Source of the DNA: Paulownia fortunei
Taxonomy: Eukaryota > Streptophyta > Magnoliopsida > Lamiales > Paulowniaceae
DNA length: 64,000 bases
Direction: 5' to 3'
NCBI GenBank assembly: GCA_019321725.1
Contig: CM033107.1
Location: forward strand, 12,701,445-12,765,444
Each line of letters opens with the position of its first letter. The stretch's first letter is position 1. Below, piece after piece: positions 33,595-44,813 of this stretch. Made by a program: the position numbers and the translations under genes. Below the pieces are notes generated by a model. That model made no database searches. It was not told the DNA's origin and saw only the letters and a program-made list of their open reading frames with translations.

Positions 33595-34470
33595 TCATTC
33601 AAATATAGTGTCTTTTGTTAGAAGATTACACAAGGGTTTAAATATTATACTAAAATTATTGATAAATCTTCTATAAAAACCAGCATGTCCTAAAAATGAT
33701 CTTACCTTCTTAACAGACTTTGGTATTGGCAAATTAACAATTAACTCAATTTTAGATTTGTCTACTTCAATACCTTTTAACGAAATAATGTGTCCAAAAA
33801 CAATACCGGTTGTTACCATGAAATGACATTTATCCCAATTGAGCACAAGGTTTTTTTCTTCACATCTAATCAAAACCTTTGCTAAATTAGATAAACAATT
33901 GTCAAATGAATTACCAAAAATAGAAAATTCATCCATGAAAACTTCAAGAAAACGTTAAATCATGTCACTAAAAGTATTAAGCATGCATCGTTGGAATGTA
34001 GTTGGTGTAATACATAATCCAAAAGGCATCATTCAATATTTAAAAGTACCAACATGACATGTAAAAATTGTTTTCTCTTGATTTTCAATTTCAATTATAA
34101 TTTGATTATACCAAGAATATCAATCTAAGAAGCAGTAAGATTCATGTCCCACAACTCTTTCTAAGATTTGATCCATGAAGGGTAGTGGAAAATGATATTT
34201 TCTAGTAACTGAATTGAGTTTTGTATAGTCAATGCACATTGGCCAACCAGTAACAGTCCTAGTTGGAATTAATTCATCCTTCTCATTCTTGACTACAGTA
34301 ACTACAGATTTCTTAGGTACAACTTGAGTAGGGCTTTCCTATTTGTTATTAGAAATAGGATAAATGATTCCATTATCTAAGAGTTAATGACTTCATTTCT
34401 CACTACTTCTTTCATATTAGGATATTATAGCCTTCATTGCAACTCCCTAGAAGGTTTAGTATTTTCCTCT
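33595..34470 (-). pseudogene. Athila-type reverse transcriptase remnant
   Basis: The frame 33936-33595 contains the RT palm end and thumb: MDEFSIFGNSFDNCLSNL, RCEEKNLVLNWDKCHFMV, GIVFGHIISLKGIEVDKSKI and RSFLGHAGFYRRFINNFS. Upstream the palm is readable with stops (34440-33940), including a PTRTVTGWPMCIDYTKLNS-type block near 34250-34200 and a FGLCITPTTFQRCML-like block near 34020-33980. The finger-palm part is broken by several stops. Confidence 0.85.
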
Positions 34471-34675
34471 AGATAGATGTTATGTGTGCAAATTAAAGGA
34501 CTAATACCTTTAATGTCAGCAATGGTTCATCCTAAAGCATTCTTATGCATTTTCAGAGTTTCGATCAACTTACCTTCTTGGGATGCATCAAGTTTGGAAG
34601 AAATTATTACTAGAAAAGTCTCATTCTCACCCAAGAAAGAGTATTTCAAATCAAATGACAAAGGTTTCAAATCAA

Positions 34676-35285
34676 TCATGGGAGCTTTAATACCTGATGG
34701 AACAAATTATACTGTTGATGCCTGTGAAAATTCAAAGTATTAGAGTGTGCCTTTTTACATTTACTTTCACTTTCAAAACAAGTCTCTAAAGGATCTAAAG
34801 AATTAGCAGTAGTAAAATATTCATGATCAAGTTCCTCGATTGAATCTACTTCATGTACTTCGACATCTTCTACAGGTTGCTTACAAATATTAAATATATT
34901 TAGTTTCAAAATCATATTTCCAAAAGATAACTTTTAAATACCATTCCTACAATTAATCAAAGTATTTGAAGTTGTAAGAAAAGACATGTGTATGCGCAAT
35001 AGGCTTTGTGTCCAAAACAATGAAATCCACTGAAAAGTAAAACTTATCGATTTGTACCAACACATCTTCTACTACTCTCTTTGAAATTTTAATCGAACGG
35101 TCAACTAGTTAGAGTATAACAAAAGTTGTTTTAAGTTCTCCCAAACCTAACTGTTCATACACTGAGAAACGTACAAGATTTGCACTAGCACCAAAATCAA
35201 GCAAAGCACGCTCTATTCTAGTGTTTCCTATGGTACATTAAATGGTTGGACAACTTAGATCTTTGTACTTGGGTGGAATGAATTG
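34676..35285 (-). pseudogene. Athila-type aspartic protease remnant, 5' truncation at 35285
   Basis: From 35285 leftwards the minus strand reads QFIPPKYKDLSCPTI, then CTIGNTRIERALLDFGASAN. It continues with YEQLGLGELKTTFVIL, KRVVEDVLVQIDKFYFSVDF and IVLDTKPIAHTHV. The active-site triad is DFGA where DLGA or DSGA is usual. An in-frame stop lies between PTI and CTI. Beyond 35285 the similarity ends abruptly and the expected gag is absent. The open frame 34915-34676 is the downstream linker. Confidence 0.82.
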
Positions 35286-36639
35286 TTGAATGATAATATA
35301 TCTCATGTGTACTTCGTATGATTATTTGAATGATATATTAGTAAAAAATCTTAAACGTGTATTTTGATGGATAATTATGTGGATTATTATACTTTTAACT
35401 AATTTACCCTTAATTAAAAATTATCATAAATTAGTTTAGGTTTAAATTATGATATATGATTTAAAATTATAGGTATTATTGTCAAAATATATTCTAGATA
35501 TTAAAATAAAAGAGTGTGATTATTTCATTTCACCTCATAAGTGATATGAATTACCCATAAAAAATCATCAATTGTACCGGACTTAAAATTTTATGATGAA
35601 TTATCATCAATAAAAGTAAACATTTAACTAAATCGAATATTTTAATATATCCAACATAATCAAATGAAGTAAACAATCCTTAAACCCAAGGGAGCGGGAC
35701 TAGTAAATGATGCTCTAATTCAATGGGCATTGATAACAACTTTCATGTTTATCTTTAATTTGACAAAATAATTTATCTAGATCATGTTTAAAGTAGAGAG
35801 ATGAATATTAACCAGGCATGAATTGGGAAATGGAGTATTGGGAGGACGGAGGAAAGAGAAACTTGCTGCAGTTAATTTGTGGGAAATGAAAGATGCAACA
35901 TCATTAAACCCTGAGCCTCAGAGGTTTAGTCCTTCTCCACAAGTTTCTCCAGATGGGAAATGATAGATGGTCTCACTATAACTCTATTCTTTTAAGTGTT
36001 TGCAAAACTTGGCAACATACTTCTGTTTGTTGCATTTTGGCTTCTATACAACCCAAAATTGATGAAAAAGAACATGAATTGGAGGACAAGGGCATTAGTG
36101 AATATATAATATGAAAATGCACAGCCAACCAAACATGAGGCAGTCATTTTTTCTAGAATTTACTACTTCAGGAACAGACACCTTACACTTTAAAATAAAA
36201 TTGTGTCAGTAAAACCAAAGACTCCCCTATTTACATAAAAACAATCATTTTAACCAAATCAACACACATTGTACTATCAAGTAAATAAACTTATTCTGAT
36301 AAATAACTATCTTCCGGTAACTTAGACTTTTCAGGTGCTTAAGAGTAAGCTAAGCCTACTGAATCTTTTGAGGACCAAACACGACACCAAATTCCGTAGT
36401 GGCAACTACGGATTATTTAATTTAATTTCACAGCCAGTTCATTAGAAACACAACCACTCTTGTGCAGAGGTATTACACGGAAAGCCACCTCTGCTTTTGG
36501 GCCCAGACACAGAAATTACTGCAATTCACTAAGCCGACTCGTCTCTAGAAAATATAAAATAAGCAAATTTTCATTCTCTAGAAGAACTCTTGTTTGCCTT
36601 GGTTCCAAATTGCTAAAAATGTTTGTTGCACGGACTTAA
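35286..36639. other. Unassigned low-copy-looking sequence
   Basis: No recognisable gene, domain or element. The first 400 bases are very AT-rich. 35700-36600 has more balanced composition and could hold old gene or untranslated sequence, but no open frame or splice pattern is convincing. A perfect hairpin of 7-base arms and 4-base loop (CCGTAGT, ggca, ACTACGG) lies at 36394-36411. Confidence 0.5.
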
Positions 36640-38330
36640 GATTGTATATAATTATAATTAAAATTACAAAATTTCATATTCAATATAACTAAACATTAAA
36701 TCACGAAACACTAAATCATAGTTTAAGCAAAATAAAATTATATAATATAATTATAAATAAATAATCAAAAAACTACTCATTTTTAATATAATTCTAAATA
36801 AAATATTAAAATTCTAAAATCACATTTTTATTTGTTAGTCATATTGAATATATTTGTAAATAAATAATAAATATTTATTTCCATACACCGTTCAAATCAA
36901 TAAATTACTCATACTAAATATTATAAATAACTACTCTAGTTTACATACACCATTCAAAATTACGAAACTATAATTATATTGTAATGTAACTAAAATACTA
37001 TTTTTTATAATAAAATAATAAAATCACAAGATCAAATGAATACACTATGAAACATGAAATTTTTAAAAAATTAAATCACAAAATAAAATATACAAAATAT
37101 AAATTTATTTTTTAAACTATAACATGGTAAATAAATCGTAAATACTTGTTTTCACATAACATTCAAACAAATAAAATACTTATATTAAAAATAATTACAA
37201 TTATAATAAAATTACAAATTTTCTTATTGAACAAAATCCTAAATATAAACTACAACACCGTTCAAATCAATAACTTACTAATTTTAAATTAAAAAAAATC
37301 CTAAAAATCCTAAAATATACATAAGTTTATTACCTAAATTATGAATTTATATCAACTACTTATATAAAATATACATTGTCAATAAATAGTCAATATTATT
37401 TTTCACATTATACATAATTAATCGAATTTACATGCACCATTCAAAATTACGAAATTATAATTATATGTAATGTAACAAAAATTCTATTTTTTTAAATAAA
37501 ATAATGAAATCACAATATCAATAATAAATACACTTTGTAAATGAAATTTTCAAAAAATTAAATTACAAATTAAAATATGCAAAATATAAATTTATTTTTT
37601 AAATTATAACATGGTAAATAAATAAAAAACTTATATTAAATATAATATAATTATAAATAAAATGACAAATTTTGATATTAAACAAAATGCTAAATATACT
37701 ACGACAAATTTATGTATACCATTCAAATCAATAAATTACTTATATTAAATAAAATAAAATCATAAAATTCTAAAATATACACTAAGATAAGTTTAATTCC
37801 TAAATAATGATTTTATTTCAACTACTTATATACAATGTAAATGAATAGTAAATAATGTTGTTTACATACACCATTTAAATAAATAATTAAAATTCTAAGA
37901 TTGAATATAATTATACTTAAAATAACAAAATTTTATATTCAATATAGCTAAACATTAAATCACGAAACCCTAAATCATAATTTAAGCAAAATAAAATTAT
38001 ATAATATTATAAATAAATAATCAAAAAACTACTCATTTTTAATATAATTCTAAATAAAATATTAAAATTCTAAAATCATATTTTTATTTGTTAGTCATAT
38101 TGAATATATTTGTAAATAAATAATAAATATTTGTTTCCATACACCGTTCAAATCAATAAATTAGTCATACTAAATATTATAAATAACTAATCTAATTTAC
38201 ATACACCATTCAAAATTACGAAACTATAATTGTATTGTAATGTAACTAGAATACTATTTTTAAATAAAATAATAAAATTACAAGATCAAATGAATACACT
38301 TTGAAACATAAATTTTTTAAAAAATAACTT
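36640..38330. repeat. Long-period AT-rich direct repeats
   Basis: About 420 bp at 36648-37067 recur at roughly 37900-38310 with few changes, including AAACATTAAATCACGAAAC and CCATACACCGTTCAAATCAA. A third partial copy lies at about 37425-37620 and matches 36945-37135 (CATTCAAAATTACGAAA, ATAACATGGTAAATAAAT). The copies are spaced about 480 and 770 bp apart, an overall period near 1250 bp. No coding potential. Confidence 0.8.
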
Positions 38331-39279
38331 ATCTTGTAAATAAAATATTCAAATCTTTCCATCAATGCAATCCAATAAATCTGGATAAGATAAGTAAGAA
38401 AATTAATTCATATAAGGTAAATCAATAAAATCAATCAAATCTTGTACAAAATAAAAAGTTGTAAATCAATGTCAACTAATCAAATCATAATCATAATTAT
38501 GATCTCATCATAATCAATTATAATCCTATCAAATTCAATAAATTAAGTATATTATGATATTAAATATTAATTAAGTATAACAATTGGTTCCAAATCAAAA
38601 CTCACATGTCATTAGAAACAAACAATATGATTAAGTAGAATTTTGTGGTCTCGCACTTTGCCATTTGAGCTGATACTGTGCCTGATTCAAGTGATAAAAA
38701 TGAAGACCTCAAAATTTTACGATTACGAAATTTTGTGTATATTCATTTAATTTTATATTAGTTTCATTGTATCATATTAGTTTCGTCCCACTTTAAGGTA
38801 AACTTCACGATTATTGGTTGTATTAGTTAGTTAGCAATTGATACATTAACGTGATGATATATTTAATTATTTCATTCAAAAAATCAAATAAACAAAATAA
38901 AATTATTGCTACTTAAACTAAACTTACATCGATTTTTTAACATGTTCAACTTGGTATAAGTATATGTGTTATCTCTTTCTGAATTTATGATCTGGATTTA
39001 GGATTAATTTCTTTGAAACCATCCAAACAGCTTTTCGAAAAATGGTACTGGGTACATTTGATTTTGTTGTTTTATATTGTGGGAGAATGTGTTCTGAAAC
39101 ATTGTATTGAAGAATGTATGTATTAAGAAAAAAATATATTAAAAAATATGATATATATTTAATTTTATTTTAAAAGAAATAAATTTAAAAAAAGTTGAAT
39201 TTTTTTTTTGTACATTTTCTCGACACACGAAGACATGAAATTGCGATAAATTATTTCAAAAAGCCAAGACACAGAGCTA
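38331..39279. other. Unassigned AT-rich sequence
   Basis: Nothing coding and no matching LTR in the window. It is the spacer between the AT-rich repeat block and a truncated LTR. Confidence 0.5.
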
Positions 39280-40328
39280 CAATTCATTAGAAGACATAAA
39301 AAGCTAATTCAGACTAGAAAGAGCTCAAAAATAGCTTGCAAGAAGGATGATCCTACGTGAGCCTGGCGCAAAACAACTAAAAATAGAATACATGCTGGTT
39401 AGGTGCCGTTCTTCTGCACCTAGGCGCCATATGAAGTTGCCAAAAATAGAATACATGGTACCTAGGTACCATTCTTTCGCACCTGGGCACTATCTGAAGT
39501 GCTGAAACAAAATATATGGTGCTTAAGCGCCGTTCTTCCAGGCCTAAGCGCCAAACGACTTGAAAATTTTCAAAGTGCATTTTCTTAACTCGAATTTTGG
39601 ACATATTGTGGGAAATTATAAAATCTAACTTCCAAAAAGACTTTGAGGATCACTTGGGGGGTTACAACTTGCTAAAAAAATGGAGTTGTTGGAGAAAAAG
39701 ATAGCTACAACTTGCTAAGAAAAGGGAGTTAGTAGAGAGAGAAAGAGGGAAAAGCCAAGAAAAAGACTTTTGAGAGGGAAAAGACTTTTGAGAGAAGAAT
39801 CATCTTGAGAAGTAAAAAATGGAAGATTGGCATCAACCAAAGGGCCATTAGGATTCTTGGAGACAAGGGCATTTTTGGAGACATTGAGAGTTTCAACCAT
39901 TCCTCCTACTTCACAAATTGGTGAACAATTTCCATTCTCTTTCTTATGTATTTATGGAAATTGTATTCATCCATGATGGACTAAACTTTTCTTTCTAGAG
40001 GATGATGTAATCTTATTTGATCCTATGTTTTGAGTTCCAAACAATATTAGTTCAAGTTATTCATCTTGTTTGTGTTATCTGGATTTTTAATGGATCTTGA
40101 TTATTTAGCCACTAATTGAGATTGTTTGACATATGAGAATTGATACTCGAGAGAGGAAAGATAATACATGATCATAAAGATAACACAACCTAGGAATCAT
40201 AGAGTTGAGAAACTTATGAAACCTTCAAAATTTGGAAAAAGAATTCATTGAACTTTTATAGAGTTTTATTTTTGAATCTTTTTAGAGATATTGAATTTCA
40301 TGTTGGAACTCATAGTTAATTCAGCACT
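39280..40328 (+). mobile_element. Truncated LTR of the solo-LTR family (relative of 20154-22026)
   Basis: Collinear with about 20590-21685 of the solo LTR. Shared blocks include ATTCATTAGAAGACA, TGGTGAACAATTT, CTAGAGGATGATGTAA and AGAGTTGAGAA. It loses the match at its left end near 39280 and at its right end after GCACTCG at about 40328, where the TekB LTR begins without a target duplication. It carries an internal minisatellite. Confidence 0.82.
39381..39555 (+). repeat. Minisatellite of three 61-63 bp units with palindromic cores
   Basis: Units start near 39381, 39444 and 39505 (AAATAGAATACAT, AAATAGAATACAT, AAACAAAATATAT). Each holds a self-complementary core such as GGTACCTAGGTACC or CACCTAGGCGCC. 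Related cores are present at 20690-20770 in the solo LTR. The minus-strand frame 39604-39377 is simply a read through these repeats. Confidence 0.8.
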
Positions 40329-41760
40329 CGGGACTTGTTCATCTATCTATTGGGGTTATAATACTTCAATGTTATGATGTTAACATGCATTTAAGATGAG
40401 TAATTAAAATAATTTTGGGACTTTTTTAGGTTTTAGTTTGTAACTTGAAAAGTTTTATTGTTACCTAGTTAATCTTGATGTCTAAGGTCTTAGTCTTAGA
40501 TTAGGCATACTGAACTTGCTAATTTAGGGATGGTGTTTGATATTGGACAATATTATAGGTTGTTTTCCGCCTAAGGTTGGGGAGAAGGCTTTTACACCTA
40601 GACTAAGCCACCAACAAGATCAAAGGTAAGTAAAATTCTATTTGCAACTATAATTCTTGGACATAATATGTCTTGAAGTATTTATACTAAATGTGCTGAT
40701 GACAATTAAATAAGTATGATAATAAGTAGATTATGTACCTTATAAAATTGACAATGCTTGAAAAATGTTAGAGCAAAATAGTTTGCATTCATACCATTCA
40801 TGAGCATTTGCACGTGCACGCATGACATATGAGCAAAGTTGAGATTTTTGCATACACGATATACTTTGAGAAAGGAATTTATTTTACAATAGATGTTTTG
40901 TTGGTCACTACTAATGCACCGAGGCATGCTTATGTGATATTTTGGGCGCTTCAACTAGGATACTTCTCGAGTGATCACAAGGGAAGACTGGAGGTGGACC
41001 TTTGGTGGTCACAGGAGGATGGTCCACTTAACTTGTACCTTTGTTATGATTGACGCCGCTGGTAGGACACTTCTTCGGAGATCACAAGGGAAGACAGGAT
41101 GTGGATCTCTTGCTGGTCACAAGAGGATGCTCTACTTAACTGTGTTAATTGAAATTGGTCATTTAATTATTGATATTGATATTGCACAGAGCACTTTCTG
41201 GTTCATAGTATGTAGGCTAAGGGCCTTATGAAAAAAAAGATTTTGAATAAACTACTTTGATTTTTGAGTACTCAAATGTGATACATTTGTGGCATGATAT
41301 CTTGGAAATGTATAGTATGATGTTCATATCATGTTTCTGGCATGCATGTTTTTTAGTTACTGGGCATTAGCACATGTAGTTCGTGCATTGTAGGTGAGCA
41401 TGGTGAGTATTGAGATCCCTTATTTACTTAGTTGGTTTTTGGAGCTCCTACAAGCTTCCAGAGATCACTATACATAGATGATGGCCTGTTAGGTTGTTTT
41501 GTGGTTGATGTTTTGATTTTTGAGTAAGTTATATTATGTTTTGGGACTTTGTAGTGTATACAACTTTTGAAATCTTATTGTAAATAAGTTTAAGTGTGGG
41601 GTGATTGTGATGGATAATATAGTTATACAAAGAGTTGTTTGTTCATATACAGGGCTTTTAATACCAAAATTCTTTACTCAAGATGCATATATATATATAT
41701 ATGTGTGTGTGTGTAAAAATATAATTTCTATATATATATATATTTTACTAGGGTGTGATA
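40329..41760 (+). repeat. TekB 5' LTR, left-truncated
   Basis: Collinear with about 46198-47584 of the 3' LTR. It begins inside the LTR at GGGACTTGTT and ends GGGTGTGATA (CA decayed to TA). It contains two units of about 107 bp starting near 40962 and 41069, and an (AT)n/(GT)n microsatellite at 41689-41715. Frames 40829-41053 and 40971-41231 lie in the repeats. Confidence 0.85.
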
Positions 41761-41763
41761 GAG

Positions 41764-41775
41764 TGGTATCAAGCC
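41764..41775 (+). other. Primer binding site of TekB (Met-type)
   Basis: TGGTATCAAGCC three bases after the LTR end; one base shorter than the standard site. Confidence 0.75.
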
Positions 41776-41919
41776 TAAGTTTAATGGTTCTATAGACTGT
41801 TCATGTATATGAGCTTGGAAACTTTTAGAGCACAGATATGATAGTAAGTTTTATTTTGCTGTATAATTTATTTATGTTTAATGAATAATATTGGCCATGT
41901 GTTATAATATTTTGTAAAG

Positions 41920-43480
41920 ACAAATGCCGAGGCAAACCCATTAGTAGTAATTGATAAAATCTCTGTTAATGTTATTCCATCATTTGTATTTTTTGACTTT
42001 AGAGCTATACATTCATTTGTGTCCACTCTGTATAAAAATAGTTTAGCTAGGATACCTAATACAAATGAGGTTTGTTACAATGTGATAATTGCTTTTGGAG
42101 ATTCAAACAAACTAATCAATTTTTAAAAGCTTGTGCTATCCCCATTAAGTTTATCCTTGATTTAGTTGTATGAACAACTCCAACCTTACTTTCACCTTGT
42201 AAGATACCTCTACTGAAATTTGATGAACCTCAATGATACTATAAGAATGTCTGGCAAGTTATTAATGCCTTGTACTTTTCCTAAACAAGCCCAAATCTTA
42301 TTCACCTAGAAGAAAAATGAATCATGAGGGTATGTAATGATTATTAAAAAAATTGAATCGAGTAACCATCTCAAATAAATAGCCATTAACAATATTAAGA
42401 TTTGGTTGATTTTTATTAAGGAGAGGTGCTATTACTCCCAAGATTGATTTTAGGTTAGGATATCACTATTAATAAAACACAAAAAATCTCTAGGAAAATG
42501 ATATCTCAAAGCTTACATTAAAACTGTATATGAATTTCTCATTATGCCATTGGGTTGATCAATGCCTTGGCTACTTTTGTAAACTTAACAAATATTGTGT
42601 TTGATTCTAAATAGATAAATTTATTTTAGTATTCATGGACAATATCTTGGTTTATTCTAATAGTGAATGGAAATATGACCACATTTTAAATGATCTTGGA
42701 AACACAGAGTAAGGATAAATTATGTATTAAATTTAGTGAACGTGATCTTTTTCTTATATAATATGATATTTCTTTTTAGGGCATGTGATTTTCAATGGTG
42801 CCCTTGTAAATCCTCAAATTTTGGAGACTATATTGAAACAAACAAAAACCAACAAGTGTGGAAATTATTGAATGTCATTCAATAAGTTTCCTTGATTGTT
42901 AACCTTTGATTTATCTTATAAGTATATGAAGCTTGAATAATGAAACAAGTGTGGAAAAAGATAAAAAAACATCTAGTTACTTAAAGAGAATTAATATTAC
43001 CACTGGTATTGACTCACCCTATAGTCATAATTGTTTTTGTTTTATATAGCTATAAATTTCATCAAGGTTTGTTCGTGCTTTAATACAACATGGGAAAGTT
43101 ATTATGCATTATTGAAGCTAAATGAATTATTTCTTTGGTACTACATGTGACATTTACACATACCATAAGATTGCGACATCTATGTATTCAAAAAGTTGAA
43201 CTTGAGGAGAAGGCGGATATTATTGTTAAATGAATATGATTGTACAATTCATGTGGTAATAGATGTCAACAGTATGAAATCCTTTAATAGAAAAATATTC
43301 AGGCAAATTTCATATCATAATTTATTATTGAAATCAATGACTTTGGAAATAGAGCAACATCTATGATGGTTTGTTTAATTATATTTAGATTAGACTGATT
43401 TTAATTGATCAAATTCCAAATGCTCAAAATAAGGACAATGAAAGGTTAAGATCAAGAACAAAGGCATAAGAGGCACTTAA
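41920..43480 (+). pseudogene. TekB protease, RT and RNase H remnants; gag deleted
   Basis: The leader (GGCCATGTGTTATAA near 41893) joins directly to protease sequence reading AEANPLVVIDKIS and FFDFRAIHSFVSTLY. The whole gag is therefore missing and the DSGA active site is DFRA. RT is represented by YEFLIMPLG near 42530, MDNILVYSNSE near 42640 and GHVIFNGALVNP near 42780. RNase H is reduced to short blocks near 43060-43330. No frame longer than about 60 codons survives. Confidence 0.78.
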
Positions 43481-43699
43481 ATAACAATGATTTATTAATA
43501 GGAGACTTGATATAAATATGAGTGATAGGAAATTGCAATGAAAAAATTGAGATGAGGATCCTAATTCTTTTTTCTTTATGTGATATAGTACGAAAGATGT
43601 TTGCGATCTAAAAAATATATATATATGCCAGATATGGAAGGAGATATTACCGAGTATGTGTTAATATTTGAGTTGTTAAAAAAAAGGGATGAGAGAGTA

Positions 43700-44776
43700 T
43701 AGATATAAGGATGATTTAATCTATTTTCCATTTTCAAATGGAAATGGGAAAACTTCGCTATGGATTTTCTATCTGGGTTATTCAAGACTTACAGAGATTA
43801 TGATATATTTAGGTTATTATTGAAAGGTTAACTAAACTGCTGATTTTCTTTCAACTTGTTCCACTTATGCCATGGATCATTATACATAGATATATATATA
43901 TATACACAAAATGTTAGACTTCATGGTGTACCACTATCTATCGTTTTGATAGAGATTCATTGTTCTTGTCTACCTTTTGGAGGAGTTTACGCATTGGGAA
44001 CACAATTATCTTTAGTACTGCATATCATCCCCAAATCGATGGACAATCAGTACAGACAATACAGACCTTGGAGAATATACTTAGAGCTTGTGTATTAGGT
44101 TTTCGAGGTCAATGGAACAAATTTTTTCCTTTGGTGGAATTTTCTTAAAATTACAGCTGTCATGCTACTATTGGAATGACTCCCTACGAAGCATTATATG
44201 GTAGAAAAGTAGGTATCTAGTTCATTGGGATGAGGTTGGTGAAAATAATCTTTCTAGCCCAAAACTGGTTTGAGGAATGGCAAAAGTCATGGCATAAATT
44301 CGCCAACATATGCAAACTGCACAGATCCGATAAAGCAATTATGTAGATCAAAGAAGACGAATGTTGGAATTTATGGTAGGGGATCAAGTATTTCTAAAGG
44401 TAGCTCCAATGAAAGGAATATGCAATTTGGGAAGAATGAAAAATGATTTCTAGGTATATTGGTCCATTTCATGTTACTGAAAGAATTGGGGATGTTCTTT
44501 ACAAACTTGACCTGCCTTTATTATTGTCTGAAATACACAATGTGTGTCATGTATCTATGTTAAAGAATTATAACACAAATTTATCTCATATTTTAAAGAA
44601 TGAACCAATAGAACTAAAATTAGTTGTGAAGAAAGACTTGTAGAGATTCTTAAGGTAAAGCAACTCAAAAACAAGAAACCATTGGTTAAGATATTATGGC
44701 GAAATCGTAACATAATAAGTCAATTGGGAAAGTGAAGATGAAATAACGATTAAGTATCCAAACTTTTTTGGTAAGT
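43700..44776 (+). pseudogene. TekB integrase and chromodomain remnant
   Basis: Core motifs in alternating frames: VIIERLTK near 43815 and VRLHGVPLSIV near 43915. FLSTFWRSL, STAYHPQIDGQSVQTIQTLE and LRACVLGFRGQWNKFFPLVEFS lie in the frame 43960-44148. The C-terminus 44443-44643 reads YIGPFHVTERIGDVLYKLDL and VCHVSMLKNY. A chromodomain-like tail (KKPLVKILWRN) follows a TAG. A TA microsatellite expansion interrupts the core at about 43891-43905. Confidence 0.83.
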
Positions 44777-44813
44777 AAATTTTGAGGATGAAATTTTTAT
44801 AAGGAGCAGAGGA

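Larger units (their letters stand above)
29388..35285 (-). mobile_element. Truncated minus-strand Athila-like element carrying a LOG-like retrocopy
   Basis: Read on the minus strand the order is: protease from 35285, RT, RNase H, integrase to about 31930, an unidentified coding-like stretch, and a LOG-like reading frame. A 3' untranslated region follows with a conserved-looking G-rich motif, then A-rich sequence to 29388. Both ends are abrupt and no LTR, primer site or target duplication is seen, so gag, 5' LTR and 3' LTR are lost. The Athila assignment rests on integrase and RT motifs such as LPVKLEHKAY and VFGHIIS. Confidence 0.8.
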
